From Pinirhizobacter soli (GTDB lineage: Bacteria > Pseudomonadota > Gammaproteobacteria > Xanthomonadales > Rhodanobacteraceae): a stretch of DNA of 64,000 nucleotides. The notes below the pieces were generated by a model. It did no database searches, was not told the origin of the DNA, and was given only the letters and a program-made list of their open reading frames with translations. How positions within the stretch are numbered: the first letter of the stretch is position 1; each line of letters starts with the position of its first letter. Positions 35,660 to 46,713 of this stretch are shown one piece after another. Where the stretch lies: contig NZ_JADZLQ010000002.1 of assembly GCF_015905305.1 (NCBI RefSeq), forward strand, positions 372,001-436,000, in the 5' to 3' direction. The translations under genes and the position numbers were made by a program.

Positions 35660-36730
35660 CTAAGCGGCGGCCAGCTCCACCTCAAGCGCACTCATCAACG
35701 CAGCCGTCGACATGGCCCGGGCCAAGGGCGCACCCTGCCCAGCCCATTGCGCGCCATATCCGCCCTCCCCGGCCGCGCGCGCCAACGCATGCAGCGCCTT
35801 GCCCGCATCGTATGTCCTGGGATAGTCGGGAATATCCGCGTCCGGAACACCCGCGCCCAGCGCGGTGAACCGATTGGCCAGGCAGCGTGCCGGCCGGCCG
35901 GAAACGGCACGCGTCATCACCGTGTGATGCGCGGCATCGCCCAGAAGGCTCTCCCGGTAGGCGGCATCAGCCAGCGATTCATCGCAAGCGACGAAGGCCG
36001 TGCCCAGTTGCGCGGCCACCGCACCGAGCTCCAATGCAGCCTTGATCCCCGCACCGTCCATGATGCCGCCTGAAGCAACCACGGGTTTGTCCAGACGCCG
36101 CACCAGCGTGCGCACCAGGGCCATCATCCCCAGTTCGTCGTCCACCGCATCGGGATCGAACATGCCCCGATGGCCGCCGGCCTCGTAACCCTGCGCGACG
36201 ATCACGTCGATGGGCGTCTCGGCAATGCTTCGTGCCTCGGCAAGGCTGGTGGCCGAGGCCATCAACACGATGCCGGCCTCGTGCAGCGCCTTCAGCTTGC
36301 CCTCATCGGGAATACCAAAATGAAAGCTCACCACGGCAGGCTTCGTCTCCAGCAGCATGGCAAGCATGTCGTCATCCACCTGGAAGCTGCGGTAGATCTC
36401 GGCCAGCCGTGCGGGCGGGTTGCCACCGAAACGCGCGAACTCAGGTTCAAGGTGCTTAAGCCACGCCGCTTCCACATCGGCCCGCTCGCGCGCCGGCTGG
36501 TGGACGAACAGGTTGACGTTGAGGGCACGGCCGGATCGTTGGACGAAGTCGTCGATGGCAGCGCGGGCCGTCCGGGCTGTCATCGCACCGACGCCGAGCG
36601 AACCGAGCCCACCGGCTTCGGCCACGGCCGCGGCCATGGCTGGCGTGGAGACGCCGGCCATCGGCGCCTGGATGATCGGCAGGCGCATGCCAAGCCGTTC
36701 GAGGATCAGGGAAGGCAGGAAGGCGAGCAT
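35660..36730 (-). CDS. Nitronate monooxygenase
   Basis: A 356-residue FMN-dependent TIM-barrel enzyme that oxidises alkyl nitronates such as propionate 3-nitronate. LPIIQAPMAGVSTPAMAAAV begins the barrel, GGLGSLG follows, VIVAQGYEAGGHRG holds the phosphate-binding loop and catalytic-type His, and VVASGGIMDGAGIKAALELGAVAAQLGTAF binds FMN. These motifs fit class I enzymes. The frame is open further upstream, but MLAFLPSLILERLGMRLP looks like the natural N-terminus. It follows the methyltransferase gene after 38 bases on the same strand. Confidence 0.9.
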   Translation of the reverse strand: MLAFLPSLILERLGMRLPIIQAPMAGVSTPAMAAAVAEAGGLGSLGVGAMTARTARAAIDDFVQRSGRALNVNLFVHQPARERADVEAAWLKHLEPEFARFGGNPPARLAEIYRSFQVDDDMLAMLLETKPAVVSFHFGIPDEGKLKALHEAGIVLMASATSLAEARSIAETPIDVIVAQGYEAGGHRGMFDPDAVDDELGMMALVRTLVRRLDKPVVASGGIMDGAGIKAALELGAVAAQLGTAFVACDESLADAAYRESLLGDAAHHTVMTRAVSGRPARCLANRFTALGAGVPDADIPDYPRTYDAGKALHALARAAGEGGYGAQWAGQGAPLARAMSTAALMSALEVELAAA

Positions 36731-36768
36731 CCCCCATGGTGCTACAAAAGTGGCCGCATACCCAAGCG

Positions 36769-37611
36769 CTAGCGCCGGTGGAACACGCAAACGCCGTTCT
36801 CGCCTGGTCCATCCCTGGACTCCAGCCATGGCTCTGCACCGACGCGCGATGTGCACGGGCCGAAGGTGACAATGCGCAGCGGTCGGTCCCTGGCTTCATC
36901 AGCCAGACGGGCAAGTGCCTCGTCCATGACCGCGCCCTTGAAGGGTGTGTAGAGGTAGAACACCGTGCCTGCGGAAAGATCAGCCGCGCGGGCGTCGCCG
37001 TGCACGAACGATACGCCGTGCAGGTTTAGTGCCTGGGCCGTTTCGCGCGCCCGCTCCATAAGCTGCGCCTGCACCTCGATGCCGATGGTGCGAATGCCGG
37101 TAAGGATGTTCACCAGCATCGGCACGTGGCCCAGGCCCGAGCCAAGATCCACCAGCGTGTCGCCCGGCCCCGAAGCCAGTTTGTCGATCATCGCCACCAC
37201 GTGCCGGACCGGCGTGGGCTGGTAGAACACCATGTCCTGGCCCGGTGCCGTACCGCTGTCGTGGACGTTGGCGAAGTCGAACATGCCGGCCACCAGCGCA
37301 TCGGCATGGTCGTAGCTATCGGAGGGCGCGCCAGCACCGCCAAGCTTGTCAAACCATGCGCGCAGGCAAGCTGCGCCTTCACCACGGATAACCGCGTTGC
37401 GAATATCGGCACAGACGCGCGCGTTGGCATCTTCGAGCGCATCCAACAGGCTGCGCGCCCGGACATGCAGGCGTTCGGGATTATTTTCGCCATCGGGCGA
37501 ATCAGGCATCAATAGTTCATCGAGCCGATCGATCATGTCCACGCGATCGGCAAACCGATGGTCTTCCAGCAGCGTCGAATCAAGCTCAAGTTGTTCAAGC
37601 AAGGCAAGCAT
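36769..37611 (-). CDS. Class I SAM-dependent methyltransferase-like protein
   Basis: A 280-residue cytoplasmic protein. The first 120 residues are helical and acidic. PGQDMVFYQPTPVRHVVAMI precedes the Rossmann domain, where VDLGSGLGHVPMLVNILTG (motif I) and IGIEVQAQLMERARETAQAL (motif II with the acidic residue after the strand) bind S-adenosylmethionine. The organisation recalls DOT1-like and related protein methyltransferases, but the substrate is unknown. The frame extends almost 1.8 kb upstream, antisense to real hydrolase genes. The exact start is uncertain: ATG 37609-37611 is chosen, with one 22 codons earlier also possible. Confidence 0.75.
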   Translation of the reverse strand: MLALLEQLELDSTLLEDHRFADRVDMIDRLDELLMPDSPDGENNPERLHVRARSLLDALEDANARVCADIRNAVIRGEGAACLRAWFDKLGGAGAPSDSYDHADALVAGMFDFANVHDSGTAPGQDMVFYQPTPVRHVVAMIDKLASGPGDTLVDLGSGLGHVPMLVNILTGIRTIGIEVQAQLMERARETAQALNLHGVSFVHGDARAADLSAGTVFYLYTPFKGAVMDEALARLADEARDRPLRIVTFGPCTSRVGAEPWLESRDGPGENGVCVFHRR

Positions 37612-37818
37612 GGCGTGGCAGGTGCCGGAGGAATCTTCTCGTGCAGGCGGCCAACGATACCCGGTCGACGGCATGCGACACCGTGCCGGAAGTCCGATGG
37701 CATGCCGTCCGCGGACAGCGCCCAATGTCCGCGGTCGGCCCAGCCTTGCCTGCGGGCGGCGAAATACGCCATGGCATGCAGGTTGCAGTGGCCCTACCAC
37801 TCCAAAGGAATTATCCCC

Positions 37819-38958
37819 ATGCCTGGTTTGCTTCGTCCCCTGCCGTTTGTGTTTATCGCGATCATGGCAGCCCTGCCCGCGCTCGCACTGGCCGACCCAC
37901 CCTTCACCCAGCAGACCGCCCGCGACATCATCGCCGCGTCGCACAAGGTGGTGAGTCCGCACGGCGTGCAGGAACTGAAAACGATCGACGTCAACGGCAC
38001 CAAGCAGTGGATCTCGGTGCGCGGCAACGATACCCGCAACCCGATCCTGCTGTTCATCCATGGCGGACCGGCATCGCCCGACATGCCGCTGTCCTATACC
38101 TTCCAGCAACCGTGGGAAGATTTCTTCACCGTGGTGCAGTGGGACCAGCGCGGCGCGGGCAAGACCTACCGTGCCAACGATCCAAAGGCCATCGAGGCCG
38201 GCATGACGGTCGAACAAATGACCAGCGACGCCACGGCCGTGGTGCAGTACCTGCGCAAGACCTACGGCAAGCGCAAGATCTTCGTGATCGGCCATTCCTG
38301 GGGCAGCATTCTTGGCCTGAACCTGGCGCACCAGCATCCGGAACTGCTCTACGCCTATATCGGCGTGGGCCAGATGATCGACATGCCCAAGAACGAGGCC
38401 GAGGTCTACCGCTTCGCCATGGAGCAGGCCAAGTCGCACCAAAACCAGAAGGCCATCGACGCGCTCAAGGCGCTGGGTACCTACCCCAACCCCTCGCGGC
38501 CCGTCACCCTGCAGGAGATCGGCGTGGTTCGCCAGTGGTCGAGCGCGTACGGCGGCCTGACCTTCGGCCGCGATGGATTCAACTACGACGCCGATGCCTG
38601 GCAGCTGGCGCCCGAGTACGACGACGAAGACATCAGCGCCATCGGCAAGGGCAGCAAGTTCTCGCTCGACCACCTGCTTCCGCTGCTCATGAACTATCGC
38701 TTCGCCAATGGCATGACGTTCGAGTGCCCGGTATTCCTGTTTGAGGGACGGCACGACGAGACGGTGCCGGAGAATATCGCTGCGGACTGGTTCAAGACGG
38801 TCAAGGCGCCGGCGAAGGAACTGGTGTGGTTCGAAGATTCCGCGCACATGGTGATGCAGGAGCAATCCGGTCGCTTCCTTGATCACCTGGTGCACGACGC
38901 GCGGCCCTATGCGGTCGAGGCCGGCGACGCAGCCCCCGCGGATATCGTGGAGCATTGA
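37819..38958 (+). CDS. Exported alpha/beta hydrolase, proline iminopeptidase-like
   Basis: A 379-residue enzyme with signal peptide (LLRPLPFVFIAIMAALPALALA). LLFIHGGPASPDMPL is the oxyanion region, WDQRGAGKTY follows, and GHSWGSILGLNLAHQHPE carries the nucleophile Ser. FEGRHDETVPENIA supplies the Asp and EDSAHMVMQEQSGRF the His. Homologues of this size are annotated as exported S33 hydrolases; aminopeptidase activity is not certain. AAAGGA before the ATG supports the start. It is the first of two exported hydrolase genes in the same direction. Confidence 0.87.
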   Translation: MPGLLRPLPFVFIAIMAALPALALADPPFTQQTARDIIAASHKVVSPHGVQELKTIDVNGTKQWISVRGNDTRNPILLFIHGGPASPDMPLSYTFQQPWEDFFTVVQWDQRGAGKTYRANDPKAIEAGMTVEQMTSDATAVVQYLRKTYGKRKIFVIGHSWGSILGLNLAHQHPELLYAYIGVGQMIDMPKNEAEVYRFAMEQAKSHQNQKAIDALKALGTYPNPSRPVTLQEIGVVRQWSSAYGGLTFGRDGFNYDADAWQLAPEYDDEDISAIGKGSKFSLDHLLPLLMNYRFANGMTFECPVFLFEGRHDETVPENIAADWFKTVKAPAKELVWFEDSAHMVMQEQSGRFLDHLVHDARPYAVEAGDAAPADIVEH

Positions 38959-39042
38959 GCCAACCATGGTGTGAGCGATGTCCTGCCACAGGAGCCGGCC
39001 AGGGGTTACCCTTGGTCGGTCTCCCGAACGCAAGGCACGACG

Positions 39043-40641
39043 ATGGCGAAGGCATGGGTTCCGCTCGGGCTGTTCCTGGTACTGGCTGTCACCGTTACCG
39101 ATAGCCGGGCTGCAAGCCCTACGGCGGCCACGGCCAGCGGCCAGCTGGCGGGCAAATCTGCCACCGTCGAGGGCGTGGCGCTGGATGAATTCCTCGGCAT
39201 TCCCTTCGCCGCCCCGCCTGTGGGCGCACTGCGCTGGAAGCCACCGCAACCTGCCCCTGCCTGGCAGGGTGTGCGCCAGGCCCAGGCCTTCGGTGCGCAG
39301 TGCATGCAGCTGGGCTTGTACGACGACATGATGTTCCGCTCCAAAGGCATGGCCGAGGACTGCCTGTTCCTCAATGTATGGGCGCCGGCCGCGCACACCG
39401 GCGGCAAGCTGCCTGTACTCGTGTACTTCTACGGTGGTGGCTTCAACGCCGGCGACGGCTCAGAGAAGCGCTACGACGGCGCCAGCATGGCCACGCGGGG
39501 CATCGTTACCGTTACGGTGAATTACCGTCTGGGCGTGTTCGGGTTCCTGGCCCATCCCGCGCTCACCGCCGAGTCACCCGAGCATGCCTCGGGCAACTAC
39601 GGCCTGCTGGACCAGACGGCAGCGCTGCAATGGGTCAAGGCCAACATCGCCGCATTCGGCGGCGATCCTGCGCAGGTCACCATCGCCGGCGAATCGGCCG
39701 GCTCCATGTCGGTCAGCGGGCACATGGCATCGAAGCTGTCGCGCGGCTTGTTCGCCAGGGCCATCGGCGAGAGCGGTGCCATGTTCGCACCGCTCGCGCC
39801 CCCCGACCGTGCCGCAGGCGAAGCCCTGACCGAACTGTTCGCAACCGCCATTGGAAAGCCTTCCATCGCTGAACTTCGCGCCATGTCCGCCAAGGAACTG
39901 CTCGAAGCCACACGCATACAAAAGAACTTCCACTTCGGTCCGATCATTGACGGACGATTCCTCACCCAGTCGCCCGAAAAAACATTCCAGACCCACCAGC
40001 AGACCGACGTGCCGTTGCTGCTCGGCTCCAATTCGCAGGAAGGCGCCTGCGCGGAGCTGCTGAACGACTCTCCGCCAAGCGCGAAAAACTATCGCCAGTA
40101 TGTAACGTCACGCTTCGGCGCGAGCGCCGGGAAGGTCCTTGCCCAGTATCCTGCCAACAGCGATGCACAGGCACTGCAGTCGTGCACGGACCTGGCCACG
40201 GACCTCCACATCGCCCATTCCACCTGGCGCTGGATGGCATGGCAGCATCGCAACGGCAAGGCGCCGGTGTGGTTCTACTACTACGCGCAACCACGTCCGG
40301 CCACGCGCAAGCCTGTACCTGGTCAACGCCCCGATGCGGGTGCGGTGCACAGCGCCGAGATCGAATACGCACTGGGCAATCTCGACGGCAACCTGGTCTA
40401 CGCATGGACAGATGCCGACCGCACCACCTCGCACGTGATGCAGTCGTATTTCGCCAATTTCATCATTCATGGCGATCCCAACGGCAAGGGCCTGCCCGCG
40501 TGGCCGGCAGTGGCCGAACAGGGCGGCGGCCTGCTGCGGCAAACCATCGACGCGCACACGCGCACGGAAGTGGACCCCCACTCGGCACGACACGCCGCGC
40601 TGCAATCAGTGATCGAAGAAGAGGCGAAGTCGGAGCAATGA
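39043..40641 (+). CDS. Exported type B carboxylesterase
   Basis: A 532-residue esterase with signal peptide (AKAWVPLGLFLVLAVTVTDSRA). FLGIPFAAPPVGALRWKPP is the N-terminal signature, EDCLFLNVWAP the type B signature 2, and FGGDPAQVTIAGESAGSMSVSGHMAS contains the nucleophile Ser in GESAG. HSAEIEYALGN contributes the His. Type B carboxylesterases hydrolyse a broad range of esters. It follows the preceding hydrolase after 84 bases and converges on the CE1-like gene. Confidence 0.92.
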   Translation: MAKAWVPLGLFLVLAVTVTDSRAASPTAATASGQLAGKSATVEGVALDEFLGIPFAAPPVGALRWKPPQPAPAWQGVRQAQAFGAQCMQLGLYDDMMFRSKGMAEDCLFLNVWAPAAHTGGKLPVLVYFYGGGFNAGDGSEKRYDGASMATRGIVTVTVNYRLGVFGFLAHPALTAESPEHASGNYGLLDQTAALQWVKANIAAFGGDPAQVTIAGESAGSMSVSGHMASKLSRGLFARAIGESGAMFAPLAPPDRAAGEALTELFATAIGKPSIAELRAMSAKELLEATRIQKNFHFGPIIDGRFLTQSPEKTFQTHQQTDVPLLLGSNSQEGACAELLNDSPPSAKNYRQYVTSRFGASAGKVLAQYPANSDAQALQSCTDLATDLHIAHSTWRWMAWQHRNGKAPVWFYYYAQPRPATRKPVPGQRPDAGAVHSAEIEYALGNLDGNLVYAWTDADRTTSHVMQSYFANFIIHGDPNGKGLPAWPAVAEQGGGLLRQTIDAHTRTEVDPHSARHAALQSVIEEEAKSEQ

Positions 40642-40647
40642 GTGCTT

Positions 40648-42812
<2,165 letters not shown>

Positions 42813-42913
42813 ATTGGTGACTTTTTGTCATGGATATCGTGATCTTGATGATCTTCAGTTCGCCACGGACCCATCGTAACCTGTTGCCCACTCTCCTACG
42901 CAAGGCATTCCCC

Positions 42914-43786
42914 ATGTACGCCATCACCGGTATTACTGGCCAAGTCGGCAGCGCCCTGGCCAACCAGCTTCTCAATCGGGGCGCCGCCGTACGCGCCGTC
43001 GTGCGCAACGCCGCCAAGGCCCAACCCTGGGCCGCGCGTGGCTGCGAACTGGCCGTGGCCGACATTGCCGACACCGATGCCCTGGCGAAAGCCTTCAGCG
43101 GTACCGAAGGCGTGTTCGTGCTGATTCCGCCCAACTTCGACCCGTCACCGGGATTTCCGGATCTCTACCCCGTCATCGCCAGCCTGGTTCGCGCGATCGA
43201 CATCGCGCGGCCACCGAAGGTGGTGTTGCTGTCCACCATCGGGGCACAGGCGCAAGAATCGAATCTGTTGAGTCAGTTGGGCGTGGTGGAGCACGCATTC
43301 AGGCACCTGCCCGTCCCGGTGGCGTTCCTGCGTGCAGCCTGGTTCATGGAAAATGCGGCGTGGGATGTAGCCAGCGCGCGCGATCAAGGCATGCTGCACA
43401 GCTTCCTACAGCCGCTGGACAAACCCGTACCCATGGTCGCTACGCGTGATATTGCCCAGGTCGCGGCCGAGTTGTTGCACGACACGTGGGACGGTGTGCG
43501 CATCGTCGAGCTGGAAGGGCCACGGCGCGTTTCGCCGAACGACCTGGCCCAGGCATTCGCCAGTGCGACAGGCCGTGAAGTGAAGCCCGCGGTGGTGCCG
43601 CGCGACACTTGGGAAGCCACTTTTGCAGAGCAAGGCATGCGCTATCCCACGCCGCGGGCACGCATGATCGACGGCTTCAACGAGGAATGGATCGCCTTCG
43701 AAGGTACCGCTACGCAGGTGCGCAAGGGACCAACCTCCGTGCAGGCCGTGATCGACGTGCTGGTTGCCGGCCCAGCCCACGCCTAG
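42914..43786 (+). CDS. NmrA-like NAD(P)-binding protein
   Basis: A 290-residue atypical short-chain dehydrogenase. MYAITGITGQVGSALANQLLNRGAAVRAVVRN (residues 1-32) contains GITGQVG, the dinucleotide-binding motif. ATRDIAQVAAELL and VELEGPRRVSPNDLAQAFASATGREV are typical of NmrA and quinone-oxidoreductase-like members. No Tyr-x-x-x-Lys catalytic pair is present, so it may be a redox sensor or a quinone reductase. The divergent LysR gene is its likely regulator. Confidence 0.88.
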   Translation: MYAITGITGQVGSALANQLLNRGAAVRAVVRNAAKAQPWAARGCELAVADIADTDALAKAFSGTEGVFVLIPPNFDPSPGFPDLYPVIASLVRAIDIARPPKVVLLSTIGAQAQESNLLSQLGVVEHAFRHLPVPVAFLRAAWFMENAAWDVASARDQGMLHSFLQPLDKPVPMVATRDIAQVAAELLHDTWDGVRIVELEGPRRVSPNDLAQAFASATGREVKPAVVPRDTWEATFAEQGMRYPTPRARMIDGFNEEWIAFEGTATQVRKGPTSVQAVIDVLVAGPAHA

Positions 43787-43901
43787 CGGGGCGCCCTATC
43801 TGGCTGATGGTCGAATTGTCGCGATGGTGAAAGCATGATGTCGTAGCGTGCTGGGGGCCATTGCCGCGGGCATGCCGCGGCGCCTTAAGAGGGACACACT
43901 C

Positions 43902-44723
43902 ATGCGCAGCATCACCACCACCGACGGCACCGAGATCTTCTACAAGGACTGGGGCACGGGCCAGCCGATCGTCTTCCACCATGGCTGGCCGCTTTGCGCG
44001 GACGACTGGGACGCGCAGATGCTGTTTTTCCTGCACCAGGGCTACCGCGTGATCGCCCACGACCGGCGCGGCCACGGGCGCTCCACGCAGACAGACACCG
44101 GCAACGACATGGACACCTATGCGGCCGACGTCGCCGCCCTGGTGAAACATCTGGACCTGCGCGATGCCATCCACGTAGGCCACTCCACCGGTGGTGGCGA
44201 GGTTGCCCGCTACGTGGCGAAGCATGGCGCCGGACGGGTAGCCAAGGCGGCGCTGATCGGCGCGGTCCCGCCGGTGATGGTCAAAAGCGAAAGCAACCCC
44301 GGCGGCCTTCCGCTGGCGGTGTTCGACGATTTCCGTGCCCAGCTCGCCGCCAATCGCGCCCAGTTCTACAAGGAAGTGCCCTTCCCCTTCTACGGCTACA
44401 ACCGCGATGGCGCGAAGCCATCGGAAGGCATCATGGGCAACTGGTGGCGCCAGGGCATGATCGGCGGCGCCAAGGCGCACTACGACTGCATCAAGGCATT
44501 TTCGGAAACGGATTTTACCGACGACCTGAAAAACATCGACGTGCCGGTGCTTGTGCTGCACGGCGACGACGACCAGATCGTTCCCATCGCCGACTCCGCG
44601 CTGTTATCGGCGAAACTCCTCAAGCACGCTACGCTGAAGGTGTACAAGGGCTATCCGCATGGCATGTGCACCACGCACGCGGACGTGATCAACGCCGATT
44701 TACTGGCATTCTTCCGTAGCTGA
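43902..44723 (+). CDS. Alpha/beta hydrolase, non-haem chloroperoxidase type
   Basis: A 273-residue cytoplasmic enzyme. [20 protein letters not shown] and [13 protein letters not shown] precede the nucleophile elbow [29 protein letters not shown] supplies the Asp and [21 protein letters not shown] the His. The high similarity of these motifs to cofactor-free haloperoxidases suggests an esterase able to make peracids. An AGAGGGA sequence precedes the ATG at 43902; an earlier in-frame ATG adds 18 unlikely residues. Confidence 0.92.
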   Translation: MRSITTTDGTEIFYKDWGTGQPIVFHHGWPLCADDWDAQMLFFLHQGYRVIAHDRRGHGRSTQTDTGNDMDTYAADVAALVKHLDLRDAIHVGHSTGGGEVARYVAKHGAGRVAKAALIGAVPPVMVKSESNPGGLPLAVFDDFRAQLAANRAQFYKEVPFPFYGYNRDGAKPSEGIMGNWWRQGMIGGAKAHYDCIKAFSETDFTDDLKNIDVPVLVLHGDDDQIVPIADSALLSAKLLKHATLKVYKGYPHGMCTTHADVINADLLAFFRS

Positions 44724-44771
44724 AAAAGTCGGGTCGGCTCCGGCCCATGGCGCGATACCAGGGGGCAGGCG

Positions 44772-45113
44772 ATGCGCTGGAAAAAGACCGACCTCGACCC
44801 GGACCTCTGCCGGCACATCTTCAGCGCATCGGCCGGCATGGTGGGCGTGTGCCTGACGGTGATCAGCCTGTTGCGCATCGTGATCACGCTGCGCAACGTG
44901 GACACCCTGGCCGACGACTTCGTCGCCTTCGATGCCCTGCTGTTCCTGATCGCCTTCTTTTCGTCCTACTTCGCGCTGCGGGCAAGCACGCGACAACGCA
45001 TGCTTCGCGTTGAACGCGTAGCTGACGTAACGTTCACCCTGGCTATTTGCGGCATGGTGTTCGTGGCCATCTTCATCACCTATGCCATCGCCACGGTAAC
45101 GACCAAGACATAA
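44772..45113 (+). CDS. Small inner-membrane protein, function unknown
   Basis: A 113-residue protein with three hydrophobic helices (about 19-40, 48-67 and 85-106) separated by short charged loops (LRNVDTLADDF, RASTRQRMLRVERVAD). No signal peptide or catalytic motif is visible. A GGGGG sequence upstream supports the ATG. It ends one base before a strong G+C-rich hairpin shared with the convergent GYF_2 gene. It is not recognised as a named family. Confidence 0.7.
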   Translation: MRWKKTDLDPDLCRHIFSASAGMVGVCLTVISLLRIVITLRNVDTLADDFVAFDALLFLIAFFSSYFALRASTRQRMLRVERVADVTFTLAICGMVFVAIFITYAIATVTTKT

Positions 45114-45141
45114 GCCGCCGGGCGCTTAAAGGCCCGGCGGC
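45114..45141. terminator. G+C-rich hairpin between convergent genes
   Basis: GCCGCCGGGC (45114-45123) and GCCCGGCGGC (45132-45141) form a perfect 10-base-pair stem with an 8-base loop. No T-run follows on either strand, so it is not a canonical intrinsic terminator. Its place between two convergent stop codons still suggests a transcription-end or RNA-stabilising function. Confidence 0.5.
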
Positions 45142-45154
45142 GGACCATCGTCCG

Positions 45155-46312
45155 TCAGGACCGGCAGGACAGCGGAAGGTATTTGACCTCCACCGTGTTG
45201 TCCGCGTTGCACTTCCAGGTGATCTGGCCGCCGGACGCTGTGGGCGCCAGCTGCAAGTACCTGCCGCGCAGGTGCATGTTCGCAGCCGCCTGGTCGTAGT
45301 GGATGAAGATGCGGCCTTGCACCACCTGTATGCCCGAGACATAACGACCGTGGATGTCGGTGGTTTCGGCAATGCCGGCGGCCGTGTTGTCCGCGGGCAT
45401 GCGGCCGTTGCGGTTGTAGTACTCCGCCACGGCGGCCTTCGCACCATCGGACAGCAACAGGCCTTCAGTCACCTGGGAGCGAATGGTGTAGTCCTGATAT
45501 GCGGGTATCGCGATGGCCGCCAGGATCGCCGGTAACGGAAAGCACAGCCATAGGCACCAGATCAGACCCTTTGCGGCGCGCGGATAGCTCGAGCCGGTGT
45601 GCTTGAAGGCTTCCACCCAGGTGAGCTGGCTTTGCATGTAGAACATCGGGAAGAAGAACAGCGTGATGCCACCGATTTCAGGCGATGCGCCATAACTGGG
45701 CAATGCCCGTTTCATCGATGCCGCCATGGCGAAGTAGCCCACGATGTAGACAATGACGCTGGCAAGCATGACCAGAAAGCCAAAAAGAGCCATTCCAGAA
45801 CCATTCCCGCCTGCCGCGTGGCCTCCGCTGCCCACGATGAAGAAACCGACCACATAAAGCACGATGCTCACGACGAGATACGTCGCGCCGTTGCTGGACG
45901 CATCGATCTTCTTCACCCAGTTGGCCTGGATAAACTGCCACACCAACCCGAAGAGATTGAGCGTAACGACGCAAAGCAGCACCACGACGAACCAGTGCAT
46001 CGCCGGCGGCGATGGCAGTGCACGACGACGATCCGTGGCAGATTGCCGCCCCAGGTCATCGAAACCACTGCGTCCCGAATGGGCCGACATCGGCGGCAAA
46101 TCCCCACCGAAGGGAGGAGGAGGCGGTGGCGCCGCGGCTGGCCCCAGGTCGATCACCTGGTCCAGCGGCAACCACTCGGCCATGCCCGTGCGCCATGCCA
46201 GGGTAGCGCGCGCCACCTTGCCCTCGGCCACCCATTGGCGGAGCAGACCCGGTTCGTAGGGCCCGAATTTCTCGCCGTCGCGCGTGAGCCAGACAGAAAC
46301 ACCGTCATTCAT
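45155..46312 (-). CDS. GYF_2-domain membrane protein with C-terminal pilin-like domain
   Basis: A 385-residue chimera. Residues 3-52 form a GYF_2/DUF4339 domain (VWLTRDGEKFGPYEPGLLRQWVAEGKV, WLPLDQV), followed by a proline run and four to five membrane helices between about 105 and 270. The last helix ends AILAAIAIPAYQDYTIRSQVTEG, the consensus that follows the N-terminal helix of type IV pilins, and a globular pilin-like tail follows (AAVAEYYNRNGRMPADNTAAGI). The prepilin peptidase site (G/FTLIE) is missing, so the domain cannot be processed like a normal pilin. Such proteins occur in Xanthomonadales, and their role is unknown. C-terminal Cys pair: WKCNAD and LSCRS. Confidence 0.82.
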   Translation of the reverse strand: MNDGVSVWLTRDGEKFGPYEPGLLRQWVAEGKVARATLAWRTGMAEWLPLDQVIDLGPAAAPPPPPPFGGDLPPMSAHSGRSGFDDLGRQSATDRRRALPSPPAMHWFVVVLLCVVTLNLFGLVWQFIQANWVKKIDASSNGATYLVVSIVLYVVGFFIVGSGGHAAGGNGSGMALFGFLVMLASVIVYIVGYFAMAASMKRALPSYGASPEIGGITLFFFPMFYMQSQLTWVEAFKHTGSSYPRAAKGLIWCLWLCFPLPAILAAIAIPAYQDYTIRSQVTEGLLLSDGAKAAVAEYYNRNGRMPADNTAAGIAETTDIHGRYVSGIQVVQGRIFIHYDQAAANMHLRGRYLQLAPTASGGQITWKCNADNTVEVKYLPLSCRS

Positions 46313-46713
46313 GGGTCGAGCCTCTCGCGCCGGGATGCAGCCGGCTGCCGGCCGCGACCGGCCAGCCCAGGTATTTTTGCTTGCAAGTGAATTCCCCTTT
46401 TGCCGACGCTGTCCGTTACGTCACGATGCCGCGCGCCATCCTGAGCATCGCCCCTGGACCCATCATGCCAAGCCCGTGGCCTCGGCGGCAATCGATCGCA
46501 ATATATTGCGGGTAGGCCAGAAGACCGACCGTCGGAAAAACGCTGGCGCGATGGAGATTTATTTTGTAAGAATGCGCCAGCGCGATGGTCGGGGGGCTCG
46601 TCGCGCCCGTGCCGCATGGACATGCCGCACGCCTGAATCAAGCTTCCGGATTCGTAGCAAGCCTTGGCCCCGGGCCACGCGCTTGCGCGCGCGTGGTCCA
46701 ACCAGGGGGAAAT
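46313..46713. other. 401-base divergent intergenic region
   Basis: The region separates the GYF_2/pilin-like gene and the rightward lipoprotein gene and should contain both promoters. It holds the nested inverted repeat listed separately. Short frames crossing it have no ribosome-binding site or recognisable product. I see no tRNA or known riboswitch. Confidence 0.5.
46525..46592. repeat. Nested inverted repeat around an A+T-rich loop
   Basis: CCGACC (46525-46530) pairs with GGTCGG (46587-46592), and inside it CGCTGGCGC (46541-46549) pairs exactly with GCGCCAGCG (46574-46582). The 24-base centre is A+T-rich. It lies about 120 bases before the lipoprotein start and could be a leader RNA hairpin or a protein-binding site. 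Confidence 0.6.

Noticed and set aside
37612-39396. Long upstream extension of the methyltransferase frame on the minus strand
   Set aside because: It is antisense to two well-supported hydrolase genes and its sequence has the biased, low-complexity look of a shadow frame. Only the last 280 codons have recognisable motifs.
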